NCBI GenBank assembly: GCA_021495925.1
Contig: JAKEKT010000048.1
Span: 62,001 to 126,000 of the forward strand
DNA length: 64,000 bases
From: Diplodia intermedia
Taxonomy: Eukaryota > Ascomycota > Dothideomycetes > Botryosphaeriales > Botryosphaeriaceae
Direction: 5' to 3'
Under the pieces are notes generated by a model. The model was not told where the DNA came from. It saw only the letters and a program-made list of their open reading frames with translations, and did not search any database. Numbering within the stretch: the stretch's first letter is position 1; each line of letters opens with the position of its first letter. Shown piece by piece: positions 1 through 10,910 of the stretch. The position numbers and the translations under genes are program-made.

Positions 1-407
1 TCGGCGCACGCGCATCACCAACCCGGTCGACGTCTGAACATTCATCTGAGCATTCGCCTAGCAAGCAGCAGCAGCCCATCAATTCTTCTTCTCTCATTCC
101 CGCCGAGCGGGACACGGCAGCCACCACCGGACAATCATCGTCCACCCCAGCGCCGCCGCCATCGCCTCCCTTCGTTGATCCCATCGTGTCCAAGGAGTCG
201 TGGAATAAGCTCTTCACCAAGCCGAACCCGCCGCGGTGCGAGGATCACGACGAGCCGTGTATATCGCTGACGACGAAGAAGCCGGGCGCCAACTGCGGGC
301 GCGCATTCTGGATGTGCCCGCGGCCGATCGGGCCGTCCGGGGCGAAGGAGAAGAACACAGAGTGGAGGTGTCGGACGTTCATTTGGGCGAGTGATTGGAA
401 CGGCTGA
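1..407 (+). CDS. apn2: DNA-(apurinic/apyrimidinic site) lyase 2 (APN2-like), 3' end only
   Basis: Partial: the frame is open from the left edge and ends with TGA at 405-407. What is visible is a low-complexity Ser/Pro/Gln linker followed by a C-terminal GRF zinc finger of about 50 residues: a CEDH pair, then a Cys in the EPCISLTTKK segment, the GRAFWMCPRP core, and a closing WRCRTFIWASDW block. In filamentous fungi this arrangement, a GRF finger at the extreme C terminus after a disordered linker, is typical of Apn2, the class II AP endonuclease with 3'-phosphodiesterase activity in base-excision repair; the GRF finger helps it bind single-stranded DNA. The catalytic exonuclease-endonuclease-phosphatase domain would lie to the left of the window, so the assignment rests on the finger and its position. 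GRF fingers also occur in topoisomerase III and NEIL3-type proteins, which are less likely here. Confidence 0.8.
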   Translation, partial: GARASPTRSTSEHSSEHSPSKQQQPINSSSLIPAERDTAATTGQSSSTPAPPPSPPFVDPIVSKESWNKLFTKPNPPRCEDHDEPCISLTTKKPGANCGRAFWMCPRPIGPSGAKEKNTEWRCRTFIWASDWNG

Positions 408-1838
408 GCGAAACGAAGACTAGGGGGAAGAGGAAAGGGAAAGATGCGTGGCGAAGACGGCGATCTGACAAGTACGGCGGTATTGATTTGTGCTTGTTGC
501 ACGAGCAACACGACAGGAGTCGAGAAGTCCATGAACTTCGGTGCGTGTTCACTCATGTAGAGTATATTAGGCCCCGCGGGTAGTCGATATCAAAAATAAA
601 TAAAGAAGAAAAAACGCTCGCATCCATGAGGGACGTGTGGTGGGGAAGAGGCGACGTCCACACCAATTTATGTGTTTATTGCAATTTCAACATCTGGAAC
701 ATAGCTTCACGCCCCTTTCATTTTTTCAACCTCACGTTGGTGTTGAAATTAGAACAAGATGACAGCGGAATGGATTACAGAGAGTAAATGGCGTAATCCA
801 CAAATAGGCATCTCGCCGACGTTTTTGCCTATCTAAATCTGCTTTGAGTTGTAGATCGTGGTTGTGGCCAAAGGGGGAACTACATAGAACATCGCTATGC
901 GACAGTTCAGTCAGGTTATAACAGAACCATTGTTGATCAAACAGTCCACGCAACTTCCCGCCTTCCGTTCAGCGTTGTAGTGTAAAGAAGTAGTGACGCC
1001 ATGAATATATCATTTTCCTGTTCAGGCCAGATGTTTCTTCCGACAGGACTGTATCAGATAGTCTGCGAGGCAGTAGGAATAAACTTGGGAGATTACAAAA
1101 TGCGTGACATTCTGTAAGGAGAGTAGAGTAGAGTGATAGCTTGGATACATACAGTCGAAGATCTATTTCGCCGACGCACTCAACAATCAGGACATTATGA
1201 GACTTGATCATGACATAAATATTAAAAAAGAGTCAGTCGAAGAGACGAATTCAGGATAAGCTTATGTCCAAGACCAAAATTATATCGCTCGCTGGCGTTC
1301 GATGGTGTGCGGACCGGCCAGGTTGGGGCAAAATAAGCCACCGGGAGCCGTGGTTGGTGAGAATAGCACTCTGCTAATGAAATGGTGGTCACTGACGTAG
1401 TAGTGGCAAGTGGTGCTAAAGGAAGGATCGTCGCTGAATGCGCAGTGAGTTATATGGGCACAGAAATGCTGGCAGGCGAAAACGAGGCATGCAAAAGCGT
1501 GATTTTCGTTTTCCAATCGGCAACAATGCTTTCGCACCACCACCACCATTCAATTCTCGGTGCCGCACCTCCGTAATCTGCGGCTCTACCGGCTCATCTA
1601 TAGCCACGTATCTCCTCTGTCTCCCATCCATATATATGCAAGTGCTCTTTCATCTTCTGCTCACGAAACTCTCCTCCCCTACACGCCCAACTCCCACCAT
1701 CATCGTCCTCTCAACCGTCTCATATCCCCATCCAAACACCCTCCCTTTATTTCATGCGTCATCCCTCCAACCAGCCCCCCACTCCTCCCCGCCACTAACA
1801 GAAATGGGCGAACAGGAAAGAAGGCCGTCTCCCTCTAC
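408..1838. other. intergenic, convergent 3' flanks
   Basis: This lies between the stop of the APN2-like gene and the stop of the minus-strand symporter. It is comparatively AT-rich around 560-1300 and pyrimidine-rich around 1620-1860. I see no coding exon, RNA gene or repeat in it. Confidence 0.6.
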
Positions 1839-4549
1839 TCAAACAAACTTCCCCCCCTTACCAGGCTCCTCCTCAACAACAACGCCACCGGCCACGGTGC
1901 CATAGCCTTCCGCGCCAGCAGCAGTGACGCCGAGACTCTCGCTAGCATTCTCCGGCGCAACAGGCAGAGGCCGATCCAGGGCCGTAAACCGCTCCCCCTT
2001 GACCCGCGCACGCAGCCACAAAGCCCCGATGCGGACGCACCAGCAAGCGGCGGCCCACAGCAGGCCCCCGACGGGGGCGGCGACGAAGGCGCCAAAGGCG
2101 CTCCAATCGCCGCCGTACAGGCCGTTCTCGAGCAGGATGAGGTTGGCGGCGGCGCGGGTGTCGCCGTCGTAGTAGACGCAGCCGAAGAGGAAGACGGAGA
2201 AGATGCCGCCGAGGCCGCCGACGACGACCTCGGCGCCGGACCACCACCACGCGCGCTCGGCGAGGCCGACGACGAGGACGGGCACGAGCGAGGCCGAGAC
2301 GAGGTCGGAGACGAGGTAGACCTGCAGCACCGACGGCGAGCGCAGGGCGACGACGACGACGGGCACCATGGCCAGCACGACGAGGGCGCGGATCCACCAC
2401 AGCGGCAGCCGGTTGCGGAACAGGTCGTTGCTGCCCGTCGACACCATGGCCGACTGGAACGAGTCGAAGGCGGCCGTCGACAGGGCGACGACCATGACGA
2501 GCACGATGCCGACGACCCAGGCGGGCAGCGTCGAGAGCAGGCTGAAGAAGGCGATGGACCCCTCCTGCGGCGGCTCGCCCGGCCACACGCCCGACCACGC
2601 CGCCAGCAGCCCGCCGCAGCCGACGAGCGTGAGCACGACGGTGACGACGACGGCGGCGATGGTCACGGCGATGCGCAGGTCGCGGTCGCTGCGCGAGGCG
2701 AAGGTGCGCAGCCAGAAGCCCGACAGGAAGAAGTCGTTGGTCAGGATGGCCACGGGCAGGATGTAGATGAGCTGCCAGCCCAGCAGGTTGGAGTCGAGGT
2801 AGCCCGACGAGTCGATCAGCGAGCGGTCGATGTTGGTCTCAACGCCGACGGTGATGACGCCGATGATGATCAGCCCGAGCACCATGGCGCCCTGGATGTT
2901 GTCCGTGACGAAGGATACCTTGAAACCGCCGAGGGCTGGTGGATGCTGGTTAGCCTTTGCCTGAGCTTTGCGAGAAGCGTTGATCACGTACAGGTGTAGA
3001 TCGTGGTAACAACGCATTGAACAACCGTTGCAGGAAGACCGTCCAGACCGGTCAGGACGTTGACGATCTGTTGAAGCGCTGACAGCTCCGCAACCATGTA
3101 CAGGAAGAGTGTGATGAGTCTACGCAGGCCTGTCAGATCATCGTCTTTCCAGCAGAAGAACCGTCGTGGAAGACGAGTGACGAGCAACACTCACGTCATG
3201 ACGCTAAGGTACAGAGCCGCTACGACGCCATACCGCTGCCTCGTCCACTCGGTCAGGACGAAGCCTTCTGGGCATTTGCGTCTGATGATTGGACCCAGAT
3301 AGCCGAAGATCAGAAGCGGAAGGCCGGAGGAGAGCGCGTACACCACGAGACCTTGCACGCCGGCGATGGTCGCGATCTCGGGATACGTGAATAGGATTCC
3401 AGAACCGAGAGCTGTTCGAGCGCGAAACAAAAGTGCCTAGGTCAGCTGAGTGCACGACAGAAAGGGGAGAGGGTTGGGGAAGGGTTAATCAGCGGCAGCA
3501 CATTCCTCACGCAAGTATTATCTTGATCGAGTTTAAACGGTACTTCTCAGCTTCATCATTACCGGAGTCCGCGACATCCTCTTTGCTCTTTCGCCGCCCA
3601 AGCTAGCTAGTTGGCGTAGCCGAGGGGAAAGCAAAGGGTGGATGCCGCGGAAGCTCTCAGCTCGATTCAGCGCCCGTAGTGAAGCCGCACAGGGGATGAC
3701 CCAGCTAGGTCGTCTCCACATCGTCACTGTCTTACCATGGATGTAGACATAGCATGCGTTCCCGAGAACATCAGATAGCCAGCTTGCTTGCGAAACGGCA
3801 TTCTCCGGCCGAGAAGGATTCGTCTGAACGTAGGAGAAATGCCGCAAAAGCACAAACCAAGTCGGCTTGATCAGTCACAGACATCATGTCGTCCAGTGAA
3901 GATGTGGAGAGAACAACGCCAGCGGGCATGACCACTGCGAAGAATCGATCTGTAATACGAACCTGGCGAGAATCTGCCCTTGTCGGACAATTGGAAGAAT
4001 ATCTTGCGCGTTGGCAGTCTTCGCCGGCAGGACTTTCGCCTCCTGCCGGCGAGGTGCTGTCCCGGAGGAATGATGCGGTTTGATCATTGCTGGAAGAGCG
4101 TTGCTGCCGCCAATCGGAGTTGATGCTGAAGAATCGGACCGCAGAAATGCATCTGCTCGCCGTCGGTGCATCACTCACCCGAAGCTATGAAGTTCAGGGC
4201 GAGCGGTATCGCTGCACGTTGGAGGAGTCAGTAAATTGCAGCCGCAGTAGTAGAAACGAGAGAAGAAAACAGGGCTGGCTTTGCTGCTGGAGCCAGGAAA
4301 TGAGTCCGAAGAAAAAGAGAAGAAAAAAAACTGGGTCCGTTGTTCTGACCCTTCTGAGTCCTGTTGCTGGACAGGTAGTCCGATTTGGACTGATGGCGGA
4401 GCTTCCATGCCACGAAGACACCGCAGAGCCTGCAAAAGTAGCAAGAGTCAGTGCGCCCAAGGCCGCAAGCACGACGAGAGGGCTTACAGGAAAGCGCCGT
4501 AGGTAAGATAGATGATGGCGTTGGACGCCTGAAACGACGGGACACCCAT
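1839..4549 (-). CDS. SSS-family sodium/solute symporter (urea-transporter-like)
   Basis: Six exons read on the minus strand: 4488-4549, 4350-4429, 4179-4211, 3195-3411, 2992-3119 and 1839-2935, giving 538 residues. The start is the ATG opening MGVPSFQASN; the third exon is only 33 nt and encodes IPLALNFIAS. The product is a polytopic membrane protein with about a dozen hydrophobic segments, including LGSGILFTYPEIATIAG, GLVVYALSSGLPLLIFGYLG and the GGFKVSFVTDNIQG motif seen in solute:sodium symporters (PF00474). Fungal relatives are annotated as urea/solute symporters of the plasma membrane, but this one is shorter than classical Dur3 and the substrate cannot be read from sequence. The C-terminal tail after the last helix is short and Glu/Gly-rich. 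Intron 3 (3412-4178, 767 bp) is unusually long; the donor of intron 2 (GTCAGA) is weak. Confidence is high for the family and moderate for every splice site. Confidence 0.82.
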
Positions 4550-5220
4550 ATCGACAGAGCGCTGGGTCGTGGTGTAGAAGCGCGCTTTAGGGCGGGAACG
4601 TGCAGGGGGAAGTAGAACGAGGATAGGAAGTAGTGTTCGAGGGAGCAGCTCTCGGTGAGATTTTATTTGGGCGGTCGTGCATAGGCAGCCCATACCCGAT
4701 CTCGCGCCACCCGAGCGCCGTCCCTAGCCCGATTGCGGCAGGTAGTCCGACCGCGTGGTCTCACGCGTCATGTGCGTGATCTTGTGTCTTGGATGCCCCT
4801 GTGGCTCCTTCGCCACTTTAGCATCTTTTTCATCCTGGCTTCCATGGCTTTTTGTGCTCCACCTCCACTAATCGCCTTTTCCATCCACAGTCGTCTCCTC
4901 TGTCGGCGCGACCCACCGGCACGTCCACCCGTACTTTCAACACCACGTTCCAATCAGCCCAAAGACTTGCTTCAACTGGAAACACAAGACGAAGAGTTCT
5001 CTTTTGGCCTTTTTTTTTTTTTGTATTTGATGTATTTTCCCGAAATCAAAAAAAGAACAAATTTCATCAGCAAAGAAGAAAGCAAATACTTTTCAACCAT
5101 GATCGCCGTTCGCCTGAACCGACCCCAGGGTATCTCCCGACTGTTTGTACCTCTTGAGTACATTGAATATCAGCAATGGTGAGAGCAAGAACTGGACTAC
5201 TGATCCAGTCACGACAGAAA
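4550..5220. other. intergenic
   Basis: This is the upstream region of the minus-strand symporter. It contains A/T runs near 5020-5060 that could be promoter elements, but nothing that can be assigned. No coding exon is recognised. Confidence 0.5.
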
Positions 5221-5288
5221 TGTAGACAGAAAAGGAAACAGAAAAGGAAACAGGAACGCAGACAGGAACGCAGACAGAAAGGCAGACA
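5221..5288 (+). repeat. 12-bp minisatellite
   Basis: There are about five purine-rich 12-bp units: two of the type ACAGAAAAGGAA followed by two of the type ACAGGAACGCAG and a degenerate end. The array lies just 3' of the RRM gene stop at 5336. Confidence 0.8.
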
Positions 5289-5335
5289 AGACCACCTCAA
5301 GCGGTGGATTCGTCAATGCAGTATAGTGAAGCTGT

Positions 5336-7662
5336 TTACAGCCTCGTGGGGAAGCGTGAGCACACGGGGTAGGTGCCGTTGACAACCGGGTAGCCCATAA
5401 AAGCCGCCGAAGGGATTGCGCGGTTAGCGACATGTCCACCGTTAGGGTACATGCCATAGATCTGGCTGTTCACCACGGCGTTCTGAGCCGCATGCTGAGC
5501 GGATTGCTGGCCCGCAAAATGTCCCACCGGGAAATGGCCAGTTCCATTGCCAAACGCACCGTGAGGACCGTGAATGCCGTGGAGGCCGTGAAGGCCGTGG
5601 GGACCATGAGGACCGGGAGGAGCCATACCGCCTGACGGGCGAGGGTAGCTGCAACTACCAAGGTAGGTGCCGAAAGAGCAATCATCGTAGTCCCTGAATC
5701 CAGAAATGGGGCCGCGTCCGAAGTTACGAGCAAGATTCTTGAAGGCCCACTGGATGCGAACGCGCTCGCCATTGGAGAGGCGCAGCCTACGGTACGTGCA
5801 CAAAGCCGCGTCAAAGGCGCTCTGGTCATCAGCGAAATGGATGACGGCGTAGCTAGCCTCGCCTGTACCCGGAGCTACGGTCCGGATCCTGATATCCACG
5901 TGGGAAATCACCCGGCGTGGGTTGGAGAAGATCCGCAGCACCTCAGACTTGGTGACGCTTGACGGAAGCCCACCAACCCACAGAGCATTGCGAATATGGA
6001 CGTTGGCGTCGAAGCGGGGAATGTTCGCCGTACGGTTCGGCTCCGAGAGGATGCTATCCCAGGCGAAGGTGGGCAGAGGGTTCCTTTCCGGCGCCCGAAA
6101 GTTCTCCACATCGTAGACACGGTGGTCGCGATAGTACTGCGGCGATTTAGCTGCAAGTCAACAGGCTGTGAATGGTGTGGACCGACCGTGATCGCATCCA
6201 CCGAGTCCTGGTAGAAGGCGAAGCGGCAGCCGAAGCCGGGAGGTAGTGCAAACCTCTCCCTCTCAAGCTCCGAGACCGCCCAGACCTTATCAACCTCGCC
6301 GACCTTCTGAAGAAGCTGCAAGACCTCAGCCCTGGACGGTGTCCTTCCATCGCGGCGGGAGACGAAGACGGAACGAGGAGCCCTCGCTTTCTCAATCCGG
6401 CAGGGGCGCTCAAGGATCGAAGCTCCAGTGGCACACTCCATGGCCAAGTTTGCATTATTCTTGCCGTGGTACTGAACAAACGCAATCGGAATCTCTCCGT
6501 TGCGCTTTACCTTGATGTAGCAGATGCCATACCTGCGGAACTCTTCGACCAAGGCGGCATGGATCTCTCTGTCCGGCTTATCCTTACGAAGGCTGCAAAG
6601 TAAATGAGTTAGATACCGCATTATTTTCACGGGTAGTTGAATACAAGATCCGGACGCCTAAATATAAGGTTCAGATGCCCACATTTACGTCTCGATTTGG
6701 ATTCAACTACCCATGAACATAATACACTGTTTTCGGGGGCGAGGAATGGGGTTACTTACCTTGCCACGAACAGGCAAGCCTCGGGAGTCAGCTTAGCTTG
6801 AGCATTGCCAGCATCGATTTTGTCGGAACGAGCAGCACGGACATACGCCTCAAAGGCAGCGGACTCCTCACGAGAGGATGATCCCGGACGGGAGGATATG
6901 CTGGAGACGGTCTCCTCAGGGTGTACCGGCATGAGAGGGTCTGATTCAGGTTAGGCTGTAATGAGATGAAATGTTAAGAACTTACCCTCGCGGGGGTGCG
7001 GCAGCTGACTTTCGACCATGGCATAGAGGCCGGCCGGCTCAGAGCGACTTGGAATCAGATGAGGGCGCTGAAGGGTTTGTCCGCGGCGGCTCAAGGTGCT
7101 CCCTTCGAAGGGCGCCTTCCCGTCCGGCTTGACCGCCGTCGGGCAAGAAGCCGGCGTCTCATCCGAGTCCGTCAAGAAGATTTTGTCGTCGTAGAGGTCA
7201 GCCACAGAAGCAGGCTTCGACGAGCCCTTCATCTCTTCGATGCTACCATCGCGGCAGCGCTCGTCATGATCAGCATCACCTGCAAATCAACAAAATATTA
7301 GCAAACATTCAAGTGAGGGTCAAAGTTGGGTGAGTGAGGCTCGCAGGTGAGAGGAGGAAAGAACGGAAAAGAGAAAAGGCGCAAAGCACTCGTGGTTCGC
7401 GGAGTGAAATCGCGTCGAGCGAGGCAAGTGAAGAAGGAAGGTGAAATAGCTCAGAGCACTTACCGTCAAGCGGTGGTGAGAGAGGCGTGCTCGGAACGGT
7501 GACACCGCCGCGACTCTCAAGCGGGCTGGAGGGAATCGAAGGAGCACCGGGTGACATGAAGGAAGTCTCATCACCAGAACTGCCAGGCGAGACGCGATGG
7601 GGTGTCGAGCGTGCACGGCGGTGCTCACGGGGAGAGGACGGAGGAGGAGTGACCTGAGCCAT
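5336..7662 (-). CDS. RNA-binding protein with two RRM domains
   Basis: Five exons on the minus strand: 7464-7662, 6986-7279, 6760-6940, 6187-6592 and 5336-6136, giving 626 residues. Residues 1 to about 200 are Ser/Pro-rich and look disordered. A first RRM-like fold lies about 224-305 (EIHAALVEEFRRYGI through the RNP1-like IPIAFVQYHG). A second, clearer RRM lies about 410-490 (NALWVGGLPSSVTKSEVL ... ASYAVIHFAD). The C-terminal part is rich in Gly, Pro and His, with a GPHGPHGLHGLHGIHGPHG run near residue 550. This architecture suggests post-transcriptional RNA binding; I do not recognise a named orthologue, although Mei2-like or Nab-type fungal RRM proteins are candidates. Intron 3 (6593-6759) carries a palindromic repeat. 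The start ATG is the first in frame and has a plausible context. Confidence 0.82.
6631..6712. repeat. palindromic MITE-like repeat, copy A (inside intron 3 of the RRM gene)
   Basis: An 82-bp inverted repeat with exact 12-nt ends GGGTAGTTGAAT / ATTCAACTACCC and weaker pairing further in (CAAGATCCGGACG against a diverged partner). It matches the inner core of the copies near 8.3, 8.5, 31.0, 31.1 and 49.3 kb. It lies wholly within the 167-bp intron and touches neither splice site. Confidence 0.88.
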
Positions 7663-8267
7663 GACTGGACGAGAGCTACTTCTAGAGGGTGTGGAACCTG
7701 CGAGGTTGGACTGTCAGCTCAGGCTATACAGCAAAGCTAGGCAGTGGTGGCGCCAGGCGGCGTCAGAAAGAGGGCATCTTTGCGGCGGAGGCTGGCTGTG
7801 CGCTGAAATCGAGCGCGTGATGCACAAGGAGGGGGCTTACCAAGGGCTAATGATGTGAGCGAAAGCGCGGTGCAAGGCGCAATTGCTGGTTGCGAAGATT
7901 GTCAGCAGCGCGCAGCGACGGCCCGAAGAGCAGCTCGATTGTATCGCGACAGGAGCAAGAGGCGTTGCGTCCGGTCACGAAGAGAGTGTGGTGTAGAGGA
8001 GAAAGGTCGGAGGGTGGAGGGCGGAAGGAGTTTATATAGCAGGCTCGGCGGTCCAGTCGAAGGCAGCCAACCTCACTTCAAGATGCTCTTCCGGGCTGCG
8101 CTCAGGGTTGGAGGCGGAATCGTTCCCACGTGCAGACGCCCACGCTCGCGCCCGGTCCGTCTGCGCGGGTCACCCTGATGGCCGGTTAGCTGGAGAAGGC
8201 GCGACTTCCCATCTTGTTCTGCGCGCCCTAGCGCGACCGCTCGCCGGACGAGGCTGCCTGGCAATGA
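7663..8267. other. upstream region of the RRM gene
   Basis: GC-rich stretch upstream of the ATG at 7662. Open frames in it are short and lack family features. It is probably promoter and 5' UTR of the RRM gene. Confidence 0.5.
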
Positions 8268-8395
8268 CACAGCAGGCGACAAAAACAGTTGCGCCTACCC
8301 GCATCTGCCTCACATCGTAGTTGAATCTATGATCCGGACGTAGATGCGAGTCTTGACTACGCGTAAATGCGCCCGGATCTTGGATTCAAGTAGCT
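8268..8395. repeat. palindromic MITE-like repeat, copy B
   Basis: The left outer end reads CACAGCAGGCGACAAAAAC, followed by an inner arm GTAGTTGAATCTATGATCCG. The partner arm CGGATCTTGGATTCAAGTAG closes it near 8390. The right outer end is not clear. Its left flank matches, in reverse orientation, the right end of copy D near 27.1 kb. Confidence 0.8.
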
Positions 8396-8458
8396 ACCTC
8401 TGTAAGGACGGTACTAGGGCCGTCGATGCAACAGCGAGCAACCGAAAACCCTCTCACC

Positions 8459-8604
8459 GCAGAGCAGGTGACAGAATTTTTGAGCCTTCTGACTCCACCG
8501 AGGACGCGACACTCTTCCTAGATGGGTAGTTGAATCAATTGTCCGGGCGTAGATCTGAGTATGGGATGCAGGCAGTCGCGTCCAGATATTGGATTCAAGT
8601 AGGG
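8459..8604. repeat. palindromic MITE-like repeat, copy C
   Basis: Starts with GCAGAGCAGGTGACAGAATT, continues through a spacer shared with copy G, then has inner arms GGGTAGTTGAATCAATTGTC and ATATTGGATTCAAGTAGG. It lies 60 bp from copy B, in the same orientation by its left end. The right outer end appears lost. Confidence 0.8.
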
Positions 8605-8909
8605 CGCAGTGTTTCTGTGAAGCAGTTGGCCAGCCAAGTCGCGGGCTCACGTTAGGCCACATTGCGCATACCCAAGGTGGGTTCTATCGTCGTTATGGAG
8701 GCGCCGCTCGCCAAAACCTTGATTTCAATTTCGGCATGAGACTGCCACCCTGCTTTGTATACATGTGTCATGCCTTGTAACTCTTCCCTGCGCGCACAAC
8801 GTTAGCGATTTCACTCTTGCCAGGAGAGGGCTGCGGCTGTGGCTCTTACCCATCCCTGTCCAGTTTTGGCACTCGTATCATTCGAGCCCTCCCAACCATG
8901 TGCCCTGTC

Positions 8910-9436
8910 CTACGTCTGCTTACTCTTGCGGCCATTCTTCTGCTTGTCGAAGAATCCCAGGAAGTAAAGGCTCCTGAAGGTGAAGAGCATCACGGTGAAA
9001 CCGACGTTCCCCCAGGTTACGGCGTTCCAACCCAAGACGTTGAAGGTTCCCTTGATTCCGAGTCCCCAAGCAGTGATGAGCACGTGGCCAATGTCACCGA
9101 GCCACAACGCAGCCAGGTACGCCTTCACGGTAGGAAGATCCAGGCTCGTGTTGAGAATGAACACACCCAGCATTCCCAGCAGGAGATATGCGTTTCCAAG
9201 CTGGAGAGCCAGGATATGCTCCGTAGAGGTCAGCTCGTGAGCCTCGGCGGCAACTTTGCTGGTGGCCAGCTGGGAGGCTGCAAAGAACCGTGGTGAGAGC
9301 AGAGGGCCCAAGAACCCGGCGACCCTGGGCAATCATCAGAGGGATTGAAACGTCAGTAGAGAAGTGCTACGCACAAAGAGATCGGTTCAATGATCGTGAA
9401 CACGACCCGGGGCACAGTAGGCAGAGAAGAGGCCAT
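8910..9436 (-). CDS. small four-helix membrane protein (DUF6704-like)
   Basis: Two exons, 9375-9436 and 8910-9324, give 158 residues. The ATG at 9436 opens MASSLPTVPRVVFTIIEP. The 50-bp intron uses a GTGCGT donor and a GCCCAG acceptor, and joins ISL to VAGFLGPLLSPRFF. Four hydrophobic segments are visible: around residues 10-30, 55-75 (LGNAYLLLGMLGVFIL), 85-110 and 125-148 (GNVGFTVMLFTFRSLYFLG). Length, helix number and the ALQLGN and WNAVTWGN motifs match a small fungal membrane family catalogued as DUF6704. Its function is unknown and nothing in the neighbourhood clarifies it. A short charged tail (DKQKNGRKSKQT) follows the last helix and is probably cytoplasmic. Confidence 0.82.
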
Positions 9437-10910
9437 TTTGATATTCGTCTTTGACTTGCCCAATTCGGACGGGATGGGGTGTTAGCTGAGTACCTTTGGT
9501 CAGCAAGATCCAACAAAAGAGGAGCTACCTTCCCTGCAAGTGACATGGAGGGGGTTGCACAGGCTTTGGGTGCTGCTTACCAGTTCGCGGATAAGATATA
9601 GCAAAGCTTGCAGATGGTTTCGATAGACTGCTTTGAGAGGCTAGGTGCGATGTGTCAGTACGTCCATGGCACCGGAGGGCGCCTGCCGCCTCGTTGCTGA
9701 ACTGCCTCTCGACTTCCTTACATTTCTACTTTGAGAAGGGGAGTATGGGAAAAGATGACACTACGCTCGACTCGGAGAGACCGGGATGTGCAGGGTAGGA
9801 GCGCGCACACGGGAAGGGCACAGATTGCACAAGAAGACGTGAAAGCTGGGATTAGGGGAAATCCTTGTCCGGCATGGCATTTACAGAAGACACCAAAAAA
9901 AGATGCTAGTGTTGTGGGCGCGCTTGCTCGGATCCAGCACGGCACACCGCCGGGCTCACATCATGTCATGGCTCCGGAAGATCCGCGCGTGTGAGATCGC
10001 CGGCATCCTTCGCGCCCTCGCAAGAGACGGGTCCCAGAAGCGTAAAAGAGACAAGGCGCAACTTACCATGTACCGGAGAGGGTCTGCAGCAGGGCCGGTA
10101 GAGCGTTTTATGTTAAGGGTGCGGTTCTCGTGCGGGCAGGTATGTTGGAGTCGTACGGACGTGTGTTGGCGGGGCGCCTGGGGAACGAGGGAAGCACAGC
10201 GGGCACCCAAGCTGCAACTTTTCGCGTGCGTCAGCGACACCGAAGGGCAGCGGCGCGGCAGGGCCTGCAGCACGCCCGTGGCCATGTGAACACTCACCAG
10301 TCCCGTTGACGTGACGCGTGGAAGCTGGGAGAATCGCACAAAGACCGACAGCTGGCCGCCTGCCTGGAGGGGATCCCGCGATTCGGCGGCGGCGGGGGCT
10401 CTGGCTGGCGTCTTTGCCGGGATGCAGCGCCTATCGTCGTGCCCCTCATCCTCGCTGCCTGAGGGCGACCACCACCACTCCTGCTCTCGCGCCGCTTACC
10501 TGCTTGTCCTCAACCCCCCCTCCGCCTGCTTCCCACCACCGCCGGCCTCGCGCCCGCACGCATACGCACGATCCTCGCCCGCCGCAGCTGCACGCGCACT
10601 ACTCGCACCCGACCCGACCCACCGCGACGCTCGACCGCCGATCCCAGCCATCACACGAGAGCTCTGACATCCAGCGCACCTCGGTGACGCCTCCCGAGCC
10701 GCCTGCCTCGCGCCCGCCCACAGCTGCAACACCATCCGCCTGCATAGCCGCAACGTGCGCGAAGCTCGAGCATACGTGAAGGACCTCCTCGGCACCCGCA
10801 GACACGCCTGACGCCCGCGCGCGAACCGTAACAACACACACACAGCCTCGGCCCTGCCGCATAAATCCGCCAAGCTGGCTCCCATCGGCACCACCAGATT
10901 CCCCAGCGCA
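9437..10910. other. divergent intergenic region
   Basis: This 1.47-kb region lies between the start of the DUF6704-like gene (minus) and the start of SNX3 (plus). The right third (10440-10900) is strongly C-rich on the plus strand and probably forms the promoter and long 5' UTR of SNX3. I see no convincing exon; open frames here come from base bias. Confidence 0.55.

Noticed and set aside
1560..2999. 479-codon plus-strand frame
   Set aside because: It is the antisense of the symporter's last exon. The translation is an Asp/Glu/Arg/Gly mixture without domains, whereas the minus strand gives a conserved membrane protein.
7855..8178. 107-codon plus-strand frame upstream of the RRM gene
   Set aside because: Arg-rich with no domain; overlaps the probable RRM gene promoter and leader.
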